In this document: piece by piece, positions 34,948 to 44,113 of the stretch
Position numbering within the stretch: the first letter of the stretch is position 1
Layout of the letters: each line of letters opens with the position of its first letter
Source: an uncultured Lachnospiraceae bacterium
Lineage (GTDB): Bacteria > Bacillota > Clostridia > Lachnospirales > Lachnospiraceae
Length of the DNA: 61,577 nucleotides
Direction: 5' to 3'
NCBI GenBank assembly: GCA_910585995.1
Contig: CAJUGG010000069.1
Span: 1 to 61,577 of the forward strand
Notes under the pieces: generated by a model
What the model saw: the letters and a program-made list of their open reading frames with translations, nothing else
Databases searched by the model: none
What the model was told of the DNA's origin: nothing
Made by a program: the position numbers and the translations under genes

Positions 34948-36033
34948 CTAATAATCCAGAGTCTCCATATACTTCATGTATTTTACAACCATCAAGGCAA
35001 TCTTAAACGTAATGGCATCTTCAAACACGCGAAGATCCAGCCCTGTGGACTTCTGAAGCTTATCCAAGCGATACACCAGGGTATTTCTGTGGATATACAA
35101 CTGCCTCGAAGTCTCCGATACATTCAGACTATTCTCAAAAAACTTATTAATGGTTGTCAGAGTCTCTTCATCAAAATCATCCGGGGATCTGCCGTCAAAG
35201 ATCTCACGGATAAACATCTTACACAGCGGTATGGGAAGCTGATAGATCAAGCGCCCGATCCCAAGAGAACTATACGCGATGATATCTCTCTCCGCAAAGA
35301 AGATCCGGCCTACATCCAACGCCATCCGGGCCTCTTTGTAGGAACGGGAGACCTCTTTGATCTCTCCCACGATGGTTCCCAAAGCTACATGAATGTCCTC
35401 GCCCTCCTGCACGACCACATCTTTCATGCCCCGCGCCACCTTGAACATCTCCTCATAACCCTCATTCGGGGCCAGCTCTTTGACGACGATTACATTCTTC
35501 TCATCCACTGCCGTAATAAAATCTCTGGACTTGCTTCCGCAGAAATTGCGGACGATATCCAGTGCGGCATTTACTCTCTCCCGGCTGCTCTCGATAATAA
35601 ATACCACACGCCGTACTTCTGTCGTAATATGTAATTTCTTCGCCCGGTTGTAGATATCCACCAGGAGAAGATTGTCAAGCAGCAGATTTTTGATAAAATT
35701 GTCTTTATCGAACCGCTCCTTGTACGCAGTCAGCAGGCTGGAAAGCTGAAATGCGGCAAGCTTCCCTACCATATATACATCATCACTGGCCCCTTTGGCA
35801 AGTAAAATATATTCTAACTGGCTTTCATCCAACACTTTAAAAAACTGATAACCGTGAACCACTTGGCTGTCTGCAGGAGATGCGATGAACGCCGAAACTT
35901 CATTACCATAGTTTTCTGGCTCTTTCTCCGTTGATGCCAGAATCTGTCCCTCCATATCCAGTACGCAAAGATCGATCCTTGTTATCCCCTTCAGCCCGTC
36001 AATTGTGTTTTGGAGTATCTGGTTTGATATCAT
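34948..36033 (-). CDS. CdaR/PucR-family transcriptional regulator
   Basis: The 361-residue protein has an N-terminal sensory region, a central GGDEF-like CdaR domain (about 130-270) and a C-terminal helix-turn-helix with L-N-V-S-E-T-S-R-Q-L-Y-I-H-R-N-T-L-V-Y-R-L-D-K-L, diagnostic of the PucR/CdaR family. These proteins are ligand-responsive activators. AAAGGAG lies upstream of the ATG. It is the first gene of the ftsEX operon here, so it may tune envelope gene expression, although this link is inferred from position only. Confidence 0.88.
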   Translation of the reverse strand: MISNQILQNTIDGLKGITRIDLCVLDMEGQILASTEKEPENYGNEVSAFIASPADSQVVHGYQFFKVLDESQLEYILLAKGASDDVYMVGKLAAFQLSSLLTAYKERFDKDNFIKNLLLDNLLLVDIYNRAKKLHITTEVRRVVFIIESSRERVNAALDIVRNFCGSKSRDFITAVDEKNVIVVKELAPNEGYEEMFKVARGMKDVVVQEGEDIHVALGTIVGEIKEVSRSYKEARMALDVGRIFFAERDIIAYSSLGIGRLIYQLPIPLCKMFIREIFDGRSPDDFDEETLTTINKFFENSLNVSETSRQLYIHRNTLVYRLDKLQKSTGLDLRVFEDAITFKIALMVVKYMKYMETLDY

Positions 36034-36135
36034 AGTTTTTCTCCTTTACCAATAGCTTTTAGCATATCCCCTTTAATGTTTTCGTAAAAAACTCACAAAT
36101 CACCTACAGATGATAGTTACCTATATTATATATTA

Positions 36136-36189
36136 ATGCAAAATTCTAAAAAAAAAAAGAGGTTTTTAGAAATAATCACCACTTTGCAT
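36136..36189. promoter_or_regulatory. Nested inverted repeats in a divergent gap
   Basis: TTCTAAAAA (36144-36152) pairs with TTTTTAGAA (36163-36171), nested inside ATGCAAA (36136-36142) and TTTGCAT (36183-36189). The gap separates the CdaR-like gene from the rightward gene at 36246. It could be an operator or a hairpin. Confidence 0.4.
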
Positions 36190-36245
36190 AAAATATTTAC
36201 TTCATTCATAGGCTATACAAAGAACCTTTTATCAGGAGCTTCACC

Positions 36246-36680
36246 ATGAGTGCCAAAACAAGAATCTGGGTTTTTCATATGAAAGAGCTGATCTACACGG
36301 CTGTTTTCATCGTCCTGGGCATCACCTTCCTTCTGCTGATGATCTTTATGTTCTCTGCGGACCGTAAGCCGCAGGTGGCCGAAGAACTTCCTCCTAAGTA
36401 TACGGCAGGCATCTACACAGCCTCTATGATGTTAGGCGGAAATGCGGTCGAGATCGCTGTGACTGTGGATGAGGACTATATCTCTTCGATCCATTTTCGC
36501 CAGCTCGACGAGACGGTCTCCGCCATGTATCCTCTGATGGAACCTGCACTGGAAGCGCTCTCCGATCAGATCTGTGAAAGCCAGTCCTTAGAAAATCTCT
36601 CTTACTCAGAAGAAAGCCAGTATACCTCCCTGATGCTGATGAGCGCCATCCGCACAGCCCTTGATAAAGCAGAAAATTGA
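36246..36680 (+). CDS. Membrane-anchored FMN-binding-like protein
   Basis: A 144-residue protein with one N-terminal membrane helix (about 14-36) and a short external domain. The pattern Y-T-A-G-I-Y-T-A-S, V-E-I-A-V-T-V-D-E-D-Y-I-S-S-I and Y-T-S-L-M-L-M-S-A-I resembles FMN-bind domains of extracytoplasmic flavoproteins. AGGAG precedes the ATG. The Thr that would carry covalent FMN could be in the Q-Y-T-S segment. Standalone gene; its redox partner is unknown. Confidence 0.55.
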   Translation: MSAKTRIWVFHMKELIYTAVFIVLGITFLLLMIFMFSADRKPQVAEELPPKYTAGIYTASMMLGGNAVEIAVTVDEDYISSIHFRQLDETVSAMYPLMEPALEALSDQICESQSLENLSYSEESQYTSLMLMSAIRTALDKAEN

Positions 36681-36743
36681 TGCTACGTTTGTCTGACAGA
36701 TGCCGTCTGCAAAGCAAACGCAGGACTTTGCCTGCGTCTGGCT

Positions 36744-37862
36744 TTACAGATGGGCCTCTGAGCGATGATCTCTTCTGTATTCGCCCAGCAAGAGGTCCAC
36801 CATCCTTCCATAACTTCTGGTGCCTTCTTTTTGGGCATTGACTTTCAGATAGGTATCATTGACCTTATCCGAGATCTCGGAGACAGGGCCTTCAAATTGT
36901 TTCCAGTACACTTTATGGTAAGCATAGTCTCTCTCTGCCTGTTCACAGAGCCTTCCTCTCACATCTGCAAAACGCTCATAATCCGTACGGTACAGCGCAT
37001 TGATACTGTGCGTATAGGCAAGCAAAAGCCCACTGTAGCGAAGATTGGCATGTTCTGACCGGGTACATGCCAGATAGGCGATATAATTTGCCTCGTCTTC
37101 CCGCATAAATCCTTTGAGATGGGACAGCTCATGGCAGAGCACTGCCGGCTGGTTATGAGCAGGAATATCGGGATTATAGTTGGCTTCCATGGTATAAGGA
37201 CCAAAGACACCTTCCAAAAACTCATAGGACAATACCGGCCAAGTCAGTACAGGCTTGGCTTTGGGATACCATCCGGACAACTGCGGATACTCTTCTCCAA
37301 GATCCATCATCGCCTGTCTGGTCAGTGTGCGCATCTCTGGAAGAAGCGCACATCTGCCCTCTTCATCCACCTCGATCTCCTCAGCGGTCTTCGCAATCTC
37401 ATCGGTCAGCCACAGGCACAGCTCCTCTAATTCTTCCACGCTGGATTCTTCCATGGGAAGCTGCGCCAGCTTTGAAAAAGGCGTCCTGTGATAATTGATC
37501 CCGCAGCCTATCGTAAAGACAAAGATCCACAAGATTCCCCCTTTTATGAGCAGGCCAAAAGAATCCCCAAGCCACCGTTTGGGGAGAATCCGCTTTTTGA
37601 CCATACGAAAGATTCCAACTATCAGATATCCAATGGAAAATATTACCAGAATATAGATCAACACTTCATCAAGTGCGAGCGGTGCCAGATTGGCGATCCC
37701 TCCGATTACCCGCACCAGACATGGATAGATATGTACGGCATACCACTCTGCAAATCCTGGTACTCTCCGCGCCAGGATCTGCAGAACCGCGGAACTAAGA
37801 AACAGCCCTCCAAAGAGGAAAAACTGTTTCCTCTTTAAGAGTTGTCTGTATGTCCCAAGCAT
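36744..37862 (-). CDS. DUF3810 membrane protein with HExxH metalloprotease motif
   Basis: The 372-residue protein has three hydrophobic N-terminal segments (about 15-35, 55-85, 100-125) and a soluble domain with L-C-H-E-L-S-H-L-K-G-F, a zincin-type HExxH, and a downstream E-D-E-A-N acidic pair. DUF3810 proteins are uncharacterised membrane metalloproteins. The ATG lies inside the end of the LspA gene (28-bp overlap), so expression is coupled to it. Confidence 0.85.
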   Translation of the reverse strand: MLGTYRQLLKRKQFFLFGGLFLSSAVLQILARRVPGFAEWYAVHIYPCLVRVIGGIANLAPLALDEVLIYILVIFSIGYLIVGIFRMVKKRILPKRWLGDSFGLLIKGGILWIFVFTIGCGINYHRTPFSKLAQLPMEESSVEELEELCLWLTDEIAKTAEEIEVDEEGRCALLPEMRTLTRQAMMDLGEEYPQLSGWYPKAKPVLTWPVLSYEFLEGVFGPYTMEANYNPDIPAHNQPAVLCHELSHLKGFMREDEANYIAYLACTRSEHANLRYSGLLLAYTHSINALYRTDYERFADVRGRLCEQAERDYAYHKVYWKQFEGPVSEISDKVNDTYLKVNAQKEGTRSYGRMVDLLLGEYRRDHRSEAHL

Positions 37863-38296
37863 ATCAAAATCGCTCCTGCTAAAATAAAAAAGTCTGACAG
37901 ATTAAATACCAGCCGGTTCAGCCATTTCCACGGCGTCTGAAATCTTACATAGTCCACCACATAGCCTTTGCGGCAGCGGTCATAGAGATTCGAGAGCGCG
38001 CCGCCTGTCAGGAGGGCATATCCAAACTTTTGCAGTCCATGCCCTTCCTTCCACAAGGTCTTTAAAAACAAGCCTATACATCCTAACGTCATAATCCCGC
38101 TTCCGCGGATAATGGCCGGCATATGCCCTTTCAGCCTGCCGCCTGCCATCCCATGATTATGGAGCTTTTTGAGCCTTACTCTGCCTCCTAACAGGCTCTG
38201 CTCGGTATCAAAATCCGGATTGCTGTCAATCTCCTGTTTGACCGCTAAGTCTGCCTGAAACAGCCCCAGCGCCAACTGTATCCATAATAATCTCAT
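37835..38296 (-). CDS. lspA: Divergent LspA-like lipoprotein signal peptidase II
   Basis: The 153-residue protein has the LspA aspartyl-protease layout: N47 in H-N-H-G, N103-L-Y-D-R in the third motif, catalytic D115 in Y-V-V-D-Y and D135 in F-N-L-S-D. The first helix is less hydrophobic than usual, so this is an unusual member. LspA cleaves prolipoproteins after lipidation. It begins three bases after the clpX stop and overlaps the DUF3810 gene, giving a clpX-lspA-DUF3810 run. Confidence 0.85.
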   Translation of the reverse strand: MRLLWIQLALGLFQADLAVKQEIDSNPDFDTEQSLLGGRVRLKKLHNHGMAGGRLKGHMPAIIRGSGIMTLGCIGLFLKTLWKEGHGLQKFGYALLTGGALSNLYDRCRKGYVVDYVRFQTPWKWLNRLVFNLSDFFILAGAILICLGHTDNS

Positions 38297-38299
38297 CTT

Positions 38300-39697
38300 C
38301 TATCCCTGCATCCCCAGTGCCGGGACGCCCCGCATAGTAATGAGCGGGCCTCCTTTGTGCTCAATATAGTCTTCTGTAATTGTCACCTGACCGATATTAT
38401 CGTCTTTTGGAATCTCATACATAATATCCATCATAAATTCTTCGATGATCGCCCGGAGTGCCCTCGCCCCGGTATCTTTCTCCATCGCTTTTTTCGCAAT
38501 CGCCCGAAGTGCATCCTCTGTAAAGTTAAGCTTTACTTCATCCAGTGCCAAAAGCTTCTGGTATTGTTTTAAGATCGCATTTTTAGGCTCTCGTAAGATC
38601 TGCACCATCATCTCTTCATCCAGAGCATCCAGCGTAAAGATAATCGGGAGACGCCCGATAAACTCAGGAATCATGCCAAAGTTACGGATATCCTCCACCG
38701 TGACTTTTTGTAAGAGGTTCTTGTCATGGTCGTATTTATCCTTGAGGTCTGCACAAAAGCCGATGGATGAACTTTTGTTCAGTCTGGTCTTGATGATCTG
38801 TTCCAGATCCGGAAAAGCGCCTCCGCAGATAAACAGGATGTTTTTCGTATTGACAGTCTCTAAAGGCACCATGGCATTCTTGCTGTTGGCACCTACCGGC
38901 ACTTCGATCTCAGCGCCTTCTAACAGCTTCAGCATCCCCTGCTGGACAGACTCTCCGCTTACGTCTCTTTGATTGGTATTTTTCTTCTTGGCGATCTTGT
39001 CGATCTCGTCGATAAAGACAATCCCACGCTCAGCCTTCTCCACATCATTGTCAGCCGCCGCTAAAAGCTTAGAGAGCACGCTCTCGATATCATCGCCAAT
39101 ATATCCGGCCTCCGTCAGAGAAGTGGCGTCTGCGATGGCCAGAGGCACATCCAAAAGCCTTGCCAGTGTCTTCACGAGGTAAGTCTTGCCGCTCCCGGTA
39201 GGCCCGATCATCAGCATATTAGACTTTTCGATCTCAATGTCGTCCGCAGCAGCTCCTGCGGCCACACGTTTGTAGTGATTGTAGACTGCCACAGAGATGA
39301 TCTTTTTTGCCTTCTCCTGACCGATCACATATTCATCCAAGCTCTCTTTGATCTTATGAGGAGCCGGTATCGCCCGGATGTCAAATGCTTTTTTCGCTTC
39401 TTTTTGTTCCTCCTGCGCTTTTCTCTTCACTTTCTGTCGTCTGGGAATCATATTCTGCAGATCTGACAAATTGATCATACTGATATTGGGCATCTTGGAA
39501 AAATCCATCTTGCTGTAGTCTACATTGCTCTTGCTCATCATATCCATGGTCTTTTGCATACACTCTGAGCAGATGCAGATCTCCTTGGTCAGATGAATCA
39601 TCTTCCCTGCTTTACTCTCCGGTCTGTGACACGCAAAACAGACATCTTCATAACCGGACTCTTCTACCTGTTGTTCTTCTTTATTTTCAATATCCAT
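38300..39697 (-). CDS. clpX: ClpX ATP-dependent unfoldase
   Basis: The 465-residue protein has an N-terminal zinc finger (C20, C23, C43, C46), an unusually long linker of about 60 residues (about 50-110), a Walker A G-P-T-G-S-G-K-T (165-172), Walker B F-I-D-E-I-D-K, and an I-G-F loop (S-S-I-G-F) that docks onto ClpP. It unfolds proteins for ClpP. The extended linker distinguishes it from the usual ~420-residue form, and it may be a second, specialised ClpX. It has its own upstream gap of 130 bp with the htrA terminator. Confidence 0.93.
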   Translation of the reverse strand: MDIENKEEQQVEESGYEDVCFACHRPESKAGKMIHLTKEICICSECMQKTMDMMSKSNVDYSKMDFSKMPNISMINLSDLQNMIPRRQKVKRKAQEEQKEAKKAFDIRAIPAPHKIKESLDEYVIGQEKAKKIISVAVYNHYKRVAAGAAADDIEIEKSNMLMIGPTGSGKTYLVKTLARLLDVPLAIADATSLTEAGYIGDDIESVLSKLLAAADNDVEKAERGIVFIDEIDKIAKKKNTNQRDVSGESVQQGMLKLLEGAEIEVPVGANSKNAMVPLETVNTKNILFICGGAFPDLEQIIKTRLNKSSSIGFCADLKDKYDHDKNLLQKVTVEDIRNFGMIPEFIGRLPIIFTLDALDEEMMVQILREPKNAILKQYQKLLALDEVKLNFTEDALRAIAKKAMEKDTGARALRAIIEEFMMDIMYEIPKDDNIGQVTITEDYIEHKGGPLITMRGVPALGMQG

Positions 39698-39777
39698 TAG
39701 AAATCCCCTTTTCTTATTACCTAAATTATATAATACCGTGTCCTAAGGAACAAGTAAAGAATTTATTAAAAATGGGT

Positions 39778-39821
39778 AAAAAAAACGGCGGAGCGCTGCC
39801 AAAATAAGCCCGCCCCGTCGC
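39778..39821 (-). terminator. Rho-independent terminator after htrA
   Basis: Leftward from the htrA stop, GCGACGGGGCG (39821-39811) pairs imperfectly with CGCTCCGCCGT (39795-39785), and the downstream arm is followed by eight T on the transcribed sense. Confidence 0.75.
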
Positions 39822-39827
39822 TTATCG

Positions 39828-41183
39828 TTACTCGATCCCCACCTGGGAATTACTGCTAAGGGTAACATCTACTTCTATTTCGGTATATTCGGAACCTTCT
39901 AATCGCTGTATGATAACTTTAATCGTCTCGCCGGAAGGATAATAGGTCATCGCCTCTCTAAGCTGTGAGTAGCTTGTGATACTGGAACCATCGAGCTTGG
40001 TGATGATATCTCCTTTCTGGATGCCGGCTTTTTCGGCTGCTGCGCCTTCTGTGATGGAAGTCACATACACACCTGCGGGCATCCCATAACTCTTAGAGAC
40101 ATCTTCGGTCACATCCACACCCGTGATGCCAAGATAGCCACGCTCTGCTTCTTTCACCTGGTCGCGGATTACTTTATTCATCAGATCACCGATGATACTC
40201 TCCACATCCGTAATAGGAATCGCATATCCCATGCCTTCCACTTCCTCTGATATAAATTTCACAGAGTTGATGCCAATCAGTTCTCCTTTGCTGTTTAAGA
40301 GCGCGCCGCCGCTGTTGCCCGGATTGATGGCAGCATCAGTCTGAATCAGACGGTTCGTGATGGTCTGTCCGTCGGACGTCACACTGACTTCCCGGTTGAG
40401 TGCGCTGACAATCCCGGAAGTTACAGACAGTCCGTAACCATATGCATTGCCAATCGCCACTACTGGCTCTCCTACTTCCATCATACTGGAATCCCCAATC
40501 GTAGCCACCTTGATAATATCTTTGGTCTCCTGTGGGATATCATTCAGATCCACAGAGATGACGGCCAGGTCTTTATTGACATCGGTTCCTTTTACTTTTG
40601 CCGAGATCACATTGTCTTCATCAGCGTCTTCTCCGTCAGAGTTAAAATAGACACTGATCTCACGGGCATTGGAGATTACATGATTGTTGGTGACGATCAG
40701 AAGCTCGGTATCATTCTGGCCGATGATGATCCCGGAACCGCTGGACTGACTCTCCTGCTCATAGGTTCCGAAAAAGGTCTGAAATTCTGTCGTCCCCACA
40801 TTAGTGATAGACACGACAGACGGCATACAGTTGGTTACAATGTCAGACACGTCATAGACATCGGAGCTGCTGCCAGCTACCGTGGTAGCCGATACCTGAT
40901 CAGATTTGCTAAGACTCGCCCGCAGTGCACTGTCATCCACTGTCACAGCATCTCCTAACACCTGTCTTCCTATATAGTTGGTGCCCATAAAAGTCAGGCT
41001 GGATGCACTGCCGAATACCAGTGCCAATACCAGGCACTTTGCCATCGTCCTGCCAAAACCTCCCTTTTTCTTCTTTTTCTGTTCCGGTTTTTGTAGGTGT
41101 GACGTGGAATCATAGTGGGTGTAGCCCCCATCTGTATTGTAATAATTGCCATTGTTTGGATTATTTAATTCATCATACATCAT
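39828..41183 (-). CDS. htrA: HtrA/DegP-like serine protease with PDZ domain
   Basis: The ATG at 41183 (of an ATGATG pair) lies six bases after AAAGGAG; the earlier ATG at 41189 abuts the ribosome site. The 451-residue product has a cytoplasmic N-terminal tail, a membrane anchor (L-V-L-A-L-V-F-G-S-A-S-S), a trypsin-like domain with H in V-T-N-N-H-V, D in D-L-A-V-I and S in G-N-S-G-G-A-L, and a C-terminal PDZ domain (G-Y-L-G-I-T-G). It removes misfolded envelope proteins. A tandem 11-bp repeat in its promoter suggests response-regulator control. Confidence 0.93.
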   Translation of the reverse strand: MMYDELNNPNNGNYYNTDGGYTHYDSTSHLQKPEQKKKKKGGFGRTMAKCLVLALVFGSASSLTFMGTNYIGRQVLGDAVTVDDSALRASLSKSDQVSATTVAGSSSDVYDVSDIVTNCMPSVVSITNVGTTEFQTFFGTYEQESQSSGSGIIIGQNDTELLIVTNNHVISNAREISVYFNSDGEDADEDNVISAKVKGTDVNKDLAVISVDLNDIPQETKDIIKVATIGDSSMMEVGEPVVAIGNAYGYGLSVTSGIVSALNREVSVTSDGQTITNRLIQTDAAINPGNSGGALLNSKGELIGINSVKFISEEVEGMGYAIPITDVESIIGDLMNKVIRDQVKEAERGYLGITGVDVTEDVSKSYGMPAGVYVTSITEGAAAEKAGIQKGDIITKLDGSSITSYSQLREAMTYYPSGETIKVIIQRLEGSEYTEIEVDVTLSSNSQVGIE

Positions 41184-41208
41184 TGACATCTCCTTTCGTT
41201 CTGGTTAC

Positions 41209-41240
41209 AATATAACAGGGAATTGTGATGGAATTGTGAT
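41209..41240 (-). promoter_or_regulatory. htrA promoter with 11-bp tandem repeat
   Basis: GGAATTGTGAT occurs twice head-to-tail at 41219-41229 and 41230-41240. A leftward -10 TATATT lies at 41214-41209, so the repeats overlap the -35 region. An 11-bp period places both on one DNA face, the layout bound by OmpR-type response regulators. Confidence 0.65.
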
Positions 41241-41339
41241 TAATTCTTTAAAAATGTTTGAAATGGGTGTATACTGATTGAACAACTCTCACCGGAGCAT
41301 ATGTAAATGCCCGGAAAATAAAGAAAGGATTTTTTTTAC

Positions 41340-42461
41340 ATGAAAAAGAAAACGTTACTGCTCATGTTATCTGCCGCACTGGCTGGCTGCCTCTTAGGCG
41401 GATGTTCAGGCAAAGAAGAGGACGTGGCACCTACGGTTACGGACATCTCTGAGAGCGAAGATGAAGGGGAACCAGAAGAGGAACTTGAGGAAGAACCAGA
41501 AGAAGTGGTCGAAGAAGAGACCAGAGAAGGGATGTACCGCAGCGAACTCACCAACGAATGGATTGATGAAGCACTGCAGAATCAGCGTCCCATCGCCGTT
41601 ATGGTAGATAATGAGAAGACTGCTCTTTTGCACTATGGACTGACACAGGCAGATATCGTATATGAGATGATGAACAGCACAGCCAACGGAGAGATTACCC
41701 GCTTTATGGCAATCGTCAAAGACTGGAACAACATCACACAGTTTGGGAGTATCCGAAGTGTGCGTCCCACCAACTTTATGATTGCACCAGAATACAACGC
41801 GGTAGTCGTCCATGACGGAGGCCCCTTCTACATAGATCCCTACCTGAAGAACCCCTGGGTAGATCATTTAAGTGGCGGCTTTGCCCGCATCACCAATGGA
41901 AAACCTCGTGAGTTTACCGAGTATGTCACCACTGGAGAGATCGCAAAGAGGATGGAAGCCGCAGGTTACTCCACAGAATACAACGACTATTATCCAGGCC
42001 CTCACTGGCAGTTTGCAAGCGAATCAAAGCCTGTGGATCTGTCCACAGCTTCCGGTTCCATTGACTGCACCCTGGTAGATCTCCCATTTGACCACAATGG
42101 TTCCCAGTTAGACTATGATGCTGACAGCAATACATATCTGTACTCTGAGTACAATATGAAGCACACAGATCCGGCTAACGGAGACAAGCAGCTTGCATTT
42201 ACCAATATTTTAATAGCCAATGCAACACACACCCAATATGACAGCAATGGTTACATGCAGTTCAATATCTTAGAGCAGAATGGACGCAGCGGATACTATA
42301 TCACAGGCGGAAAAGCAATTCCTGTCACCTGGAGCAAAGGCCACGATATGGACCCGATGCGCTTCTATGATGCAGAAGGCAACCTGATCACGCTCAATAC
42401 GGGCAAGACCTATATCGCACTGGTATCCGACTCCCGCTGGGATGAGCTGGTATTAGAATAA
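41340..42461 (+). CDS. DUF3048 (YerB-like) lipoprotein
   Basis: The 373-residue protein has a lipoprotein signal with lipobox L-L-G-G-C (Cys22), an acidic Glu-rich spacer (about 35-62) and the DUF3048 domain (R-P-I-A-V-M-V-D-N, G-L-T-Q-A-D-I-V-Y-E, S-I-R-S-V-R-P). The role of DUF3048 is not known to me. A TATACT -10 lies at 41270-41275 and AAAGGA precedes the ATG. It is divergent from htrA and shares its regulatory gap. Confidence 0.9.
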   Translation: MKKKTLLLMLSAALAGCLLGGCSGKEEDVAPTVTDISESEDEGEPEEELEEEPEEVVEEETREGMYRSELTNEWIDEALQNQRPIAVMVDNEKTALLHYGLTQADIVYEMMNSTANGEITRFMAIVKDWNNITQFGSIRSVRPTNFMIAPEYNAVVVHDGGPFYIDPYLKNPWVDHLSGGFARITNGKPREFTEYVTTGEIAKRMEAAGYSTEYNDYYPGPHWQFASESKPVDLSTASGSIDCTLVDLPFDHNGSQLDYDADSNTYLYSEYNMKHTDPANGDKQLAFTNILIANATHTQYDSNGYMQFNILEQNGRSGYYITGGKAIPVTWSKGHDMDPMRFYDAEGNLITLNTGKTYIALVSDSRWDELVLE

Positions 42462-42486
42462 TTATATACGATTAACCTAGAGTAAT

Positions 42487-42520
42487 GGGGCTGTCGCAAA
42501 ATGAATTTTGCGACAGCCCC
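42487..42520. terminator. Perfect 16-bp hairpin between convergent genes
   Basis: GGGGCTGTCGCAAAAT (42487-42502) pairs perfectly with ATTTTGCGACAGCCCC (42505-42520), loop GA. It lies between stops at 42461 and 42529. No long T-run follows, but its position suits a bidirectional terminator. Confidence 0.7.
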
Positions 42521-42528
42521 ATCCTATT

Positions 42529-43869
42529 CTATAGCAGCTTTCTCTCCTGCATCACACTCTTATAAGAAGGGCGAATAATCTTATTCATACCAATAATCTC
42601 TTCAATCCGATGTGCACTCCACCCCACAATCCTGGCGATGGCAAAGATGGGTGTATAGAGTTCCAACGGAATCCCCAGCATCTCATATACAAATCCACTG
42701 TAAAAATCCACATTGGGGCTGACACCCTTATAGATCTTGCGCTTTTTAGCGATCAACTGCGGGGCCAGTATCTCAATATTATTGTACAATGCCATATCCG
42801 TCTCCCGGTGCTTTGCCACAGACAACTGTTCCACAAAGCTCTTGAACACCCGCTCACGGGGATCTGAGAGAGAATAGACCGCATGGCCCATCCCATAGAT
42901 CAATCCTTTTTGATCAAATGCTTCTCCATCCAAGATCTTACTTAGGTAAGCCCCCACCTCTTCTTGATCCGTATAGTCCCTGACATGAGCACGAATATCC
43001 GTCATCATCTCCATCACTTTAATATTGGCCCCGCCATGTTTGGGTCCTTTGAGAGATGACATTGCTGCCGCGATAGCCGAATACGTATCCGAACCAGAAG
43101 ATGTCACTACTCTGGTAGTAAACGTGGAATTATTACCGCCTCCATGTTCCATATGCAGCATCAGTGCCACATCTAGCACCTTTGCTTCCAAAAATGTATA
43201 ATTCCTATCCGGTCTCAGCATCATCAGCAGATTTTCCGCTGTGGATAATTCCGGGTTCGGCCGGTGAATATACATACTTTCATCCCGTTCATAATGATTA
43301 TATGCATGATATCCATAAACTGCCAGCATCGGAAATACACTGACCAGATTCAGACACTGACGGATCACATTCCCTACTTCATTCGATTCCATTTCATCAT
43401 CATAAGACGCCAGTGTCAGGATACTTCTGGTCATAGAATTCATAATATCCTTGCTGGACGCCTTCATAATCACATCTCTTGTAAAATTCGTCGGAAGCTC
43501 TCTGCTGCAGGCCAGCAGATCACAAAATGCTCTTTCTTCTTCCTTAGACGGCAGTTCGCCAAATAAAAGTAAATATGCTGTCTTTTCAAATCCAAATTTC
43601 TGCGGTGGAATACTTTTCACCAAATCCATCACATCATATCCGCGATACCAAAGTTTTCCTTCACAAGGATGTTTGACCCCATTTTCCACCTGAAAAGATT
43701 CGATCTTCGAGATATTGGTAAGCCCGGTCAGGACTCCATTTCCATTGATATCACGAAGACCTCGATTGACTCCAAATTCTTTGAACAAATCATCTGAGAT
43801 TGTGTCATTCTCCACGCACAAACTACGATATATTCCCATACATTCTTTCCATTTTTTAGTATATCCCAT
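42529..43869 (-). CDS. gltA: Citrate synthase
   Basis: The 446-residue protein has the citrate-synthase catalytic triad context: H in H-M-E-H-G-G-G-N-N-S, H in G-M-G-H-A-V-Y-S and D in V-D-F-Y-S-G-F. R and other CoA/oxaloacetate residues lie in I-I-R-P-S. It condenses acetyl-CoA and oxaloacetate, starting the oxidative route to 2-oxoglutarate for glutamate. A 2-methylcitrate-type activity is an alternative. AAAGGGGG precedes the ATG. No aconitase or isocitrate dehydrogenase genes adjoin it. A 16-bp palindrome upstream may be its operator. Confidence 0.9.
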   Translation of the reverse strand: MGYTKKWKECMGIYRSLCVENDTISDDLFKEFGVNRGLRDINGNGVLTGLTNISKIESFQVENGVKHPCEGKLWYRGYDVMDLVKSIPPQKFGFEKTAYLLLFGELPSKEEERAFCDLLACSRELPTNFTRDVIMKASSKDIMNSMTRSILTLASYDDEMESNEVGNVIRQCLNLVSVFPMLAVYGYHAYNHYERDESMYIHRPNPELSTAENLLMMLRPDRNYTFLEAKVLDVALMLHMEHGGGNNSTFTTRVVTSSGSDTYSAIAAAMSSLKGPKHGGANIKVMEMMTDIRAHVRDYTDQEEVGAYLSKILDGEAFDQKGLIYGMGHAVYSLSDPRERVFKSFVEQLSVAKHRETDMALYNNIEILAPQLIAKKRKIYKGVSPNVDFYSGFVYEMLGIPLELYTPIFAIARIVGWSAHRIEEIIGMNKIIRPSYKSVMQERKLL

Positions 43870-43912
43870 TGGATACCCCCTTTTCTGTCAAAATTTATTA
43901 TGTGCTCACCGT

Positions 43913-43928
43913 ATTATGTTAACATAAT
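43913..43928. promoter_or_regulatory. Perfect 16-bp palindrome upstream of citrate synthase
   Basis: ATTATGTTAACATAAT at 43913-43928 is fully symmetric and lies 44 bp upstream of the citrate-synthase ATG, a plausible repressor site. The nearby G-rich run (43955-44071) is described separately. Confidence 0.5.
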
Positions 43929-43954
43929 TTTGGGGATTTTGCTACTGCTTTTTT

Positions 43955-44080
43955 GTGTGGGGGTGACGGGACAGAGAGCGCCGGGGCTTGGGGTGGAGGG
44001 GAAAGTGTTAAAGCAGTTTTTTGGTGGAGGGAGGGGGAAGCAGGAATGGGGTGGAGGAGAGGGGAGGGGTGTGATATAAT
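43955..44080 (+). promoter_or_regulatory. G-rich tract and promoter of the DUF4291 gene
   Basis: The plus strand holds many runs of four or five G between 43955 and 44071, unlike its surroundings, with potential to form G-quadruplexes. TATAAT at 44075-44080 ends just before an ATG at 44087, so transcription would start about there; that ATG cannot have a ribosome site, which favours the GTG at 44114. Confidence 0.5.
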
Positions 44081-44113
44081 TTAGGGATGAAAAAAGGACA
44101 GGAGGGAAAAGTT

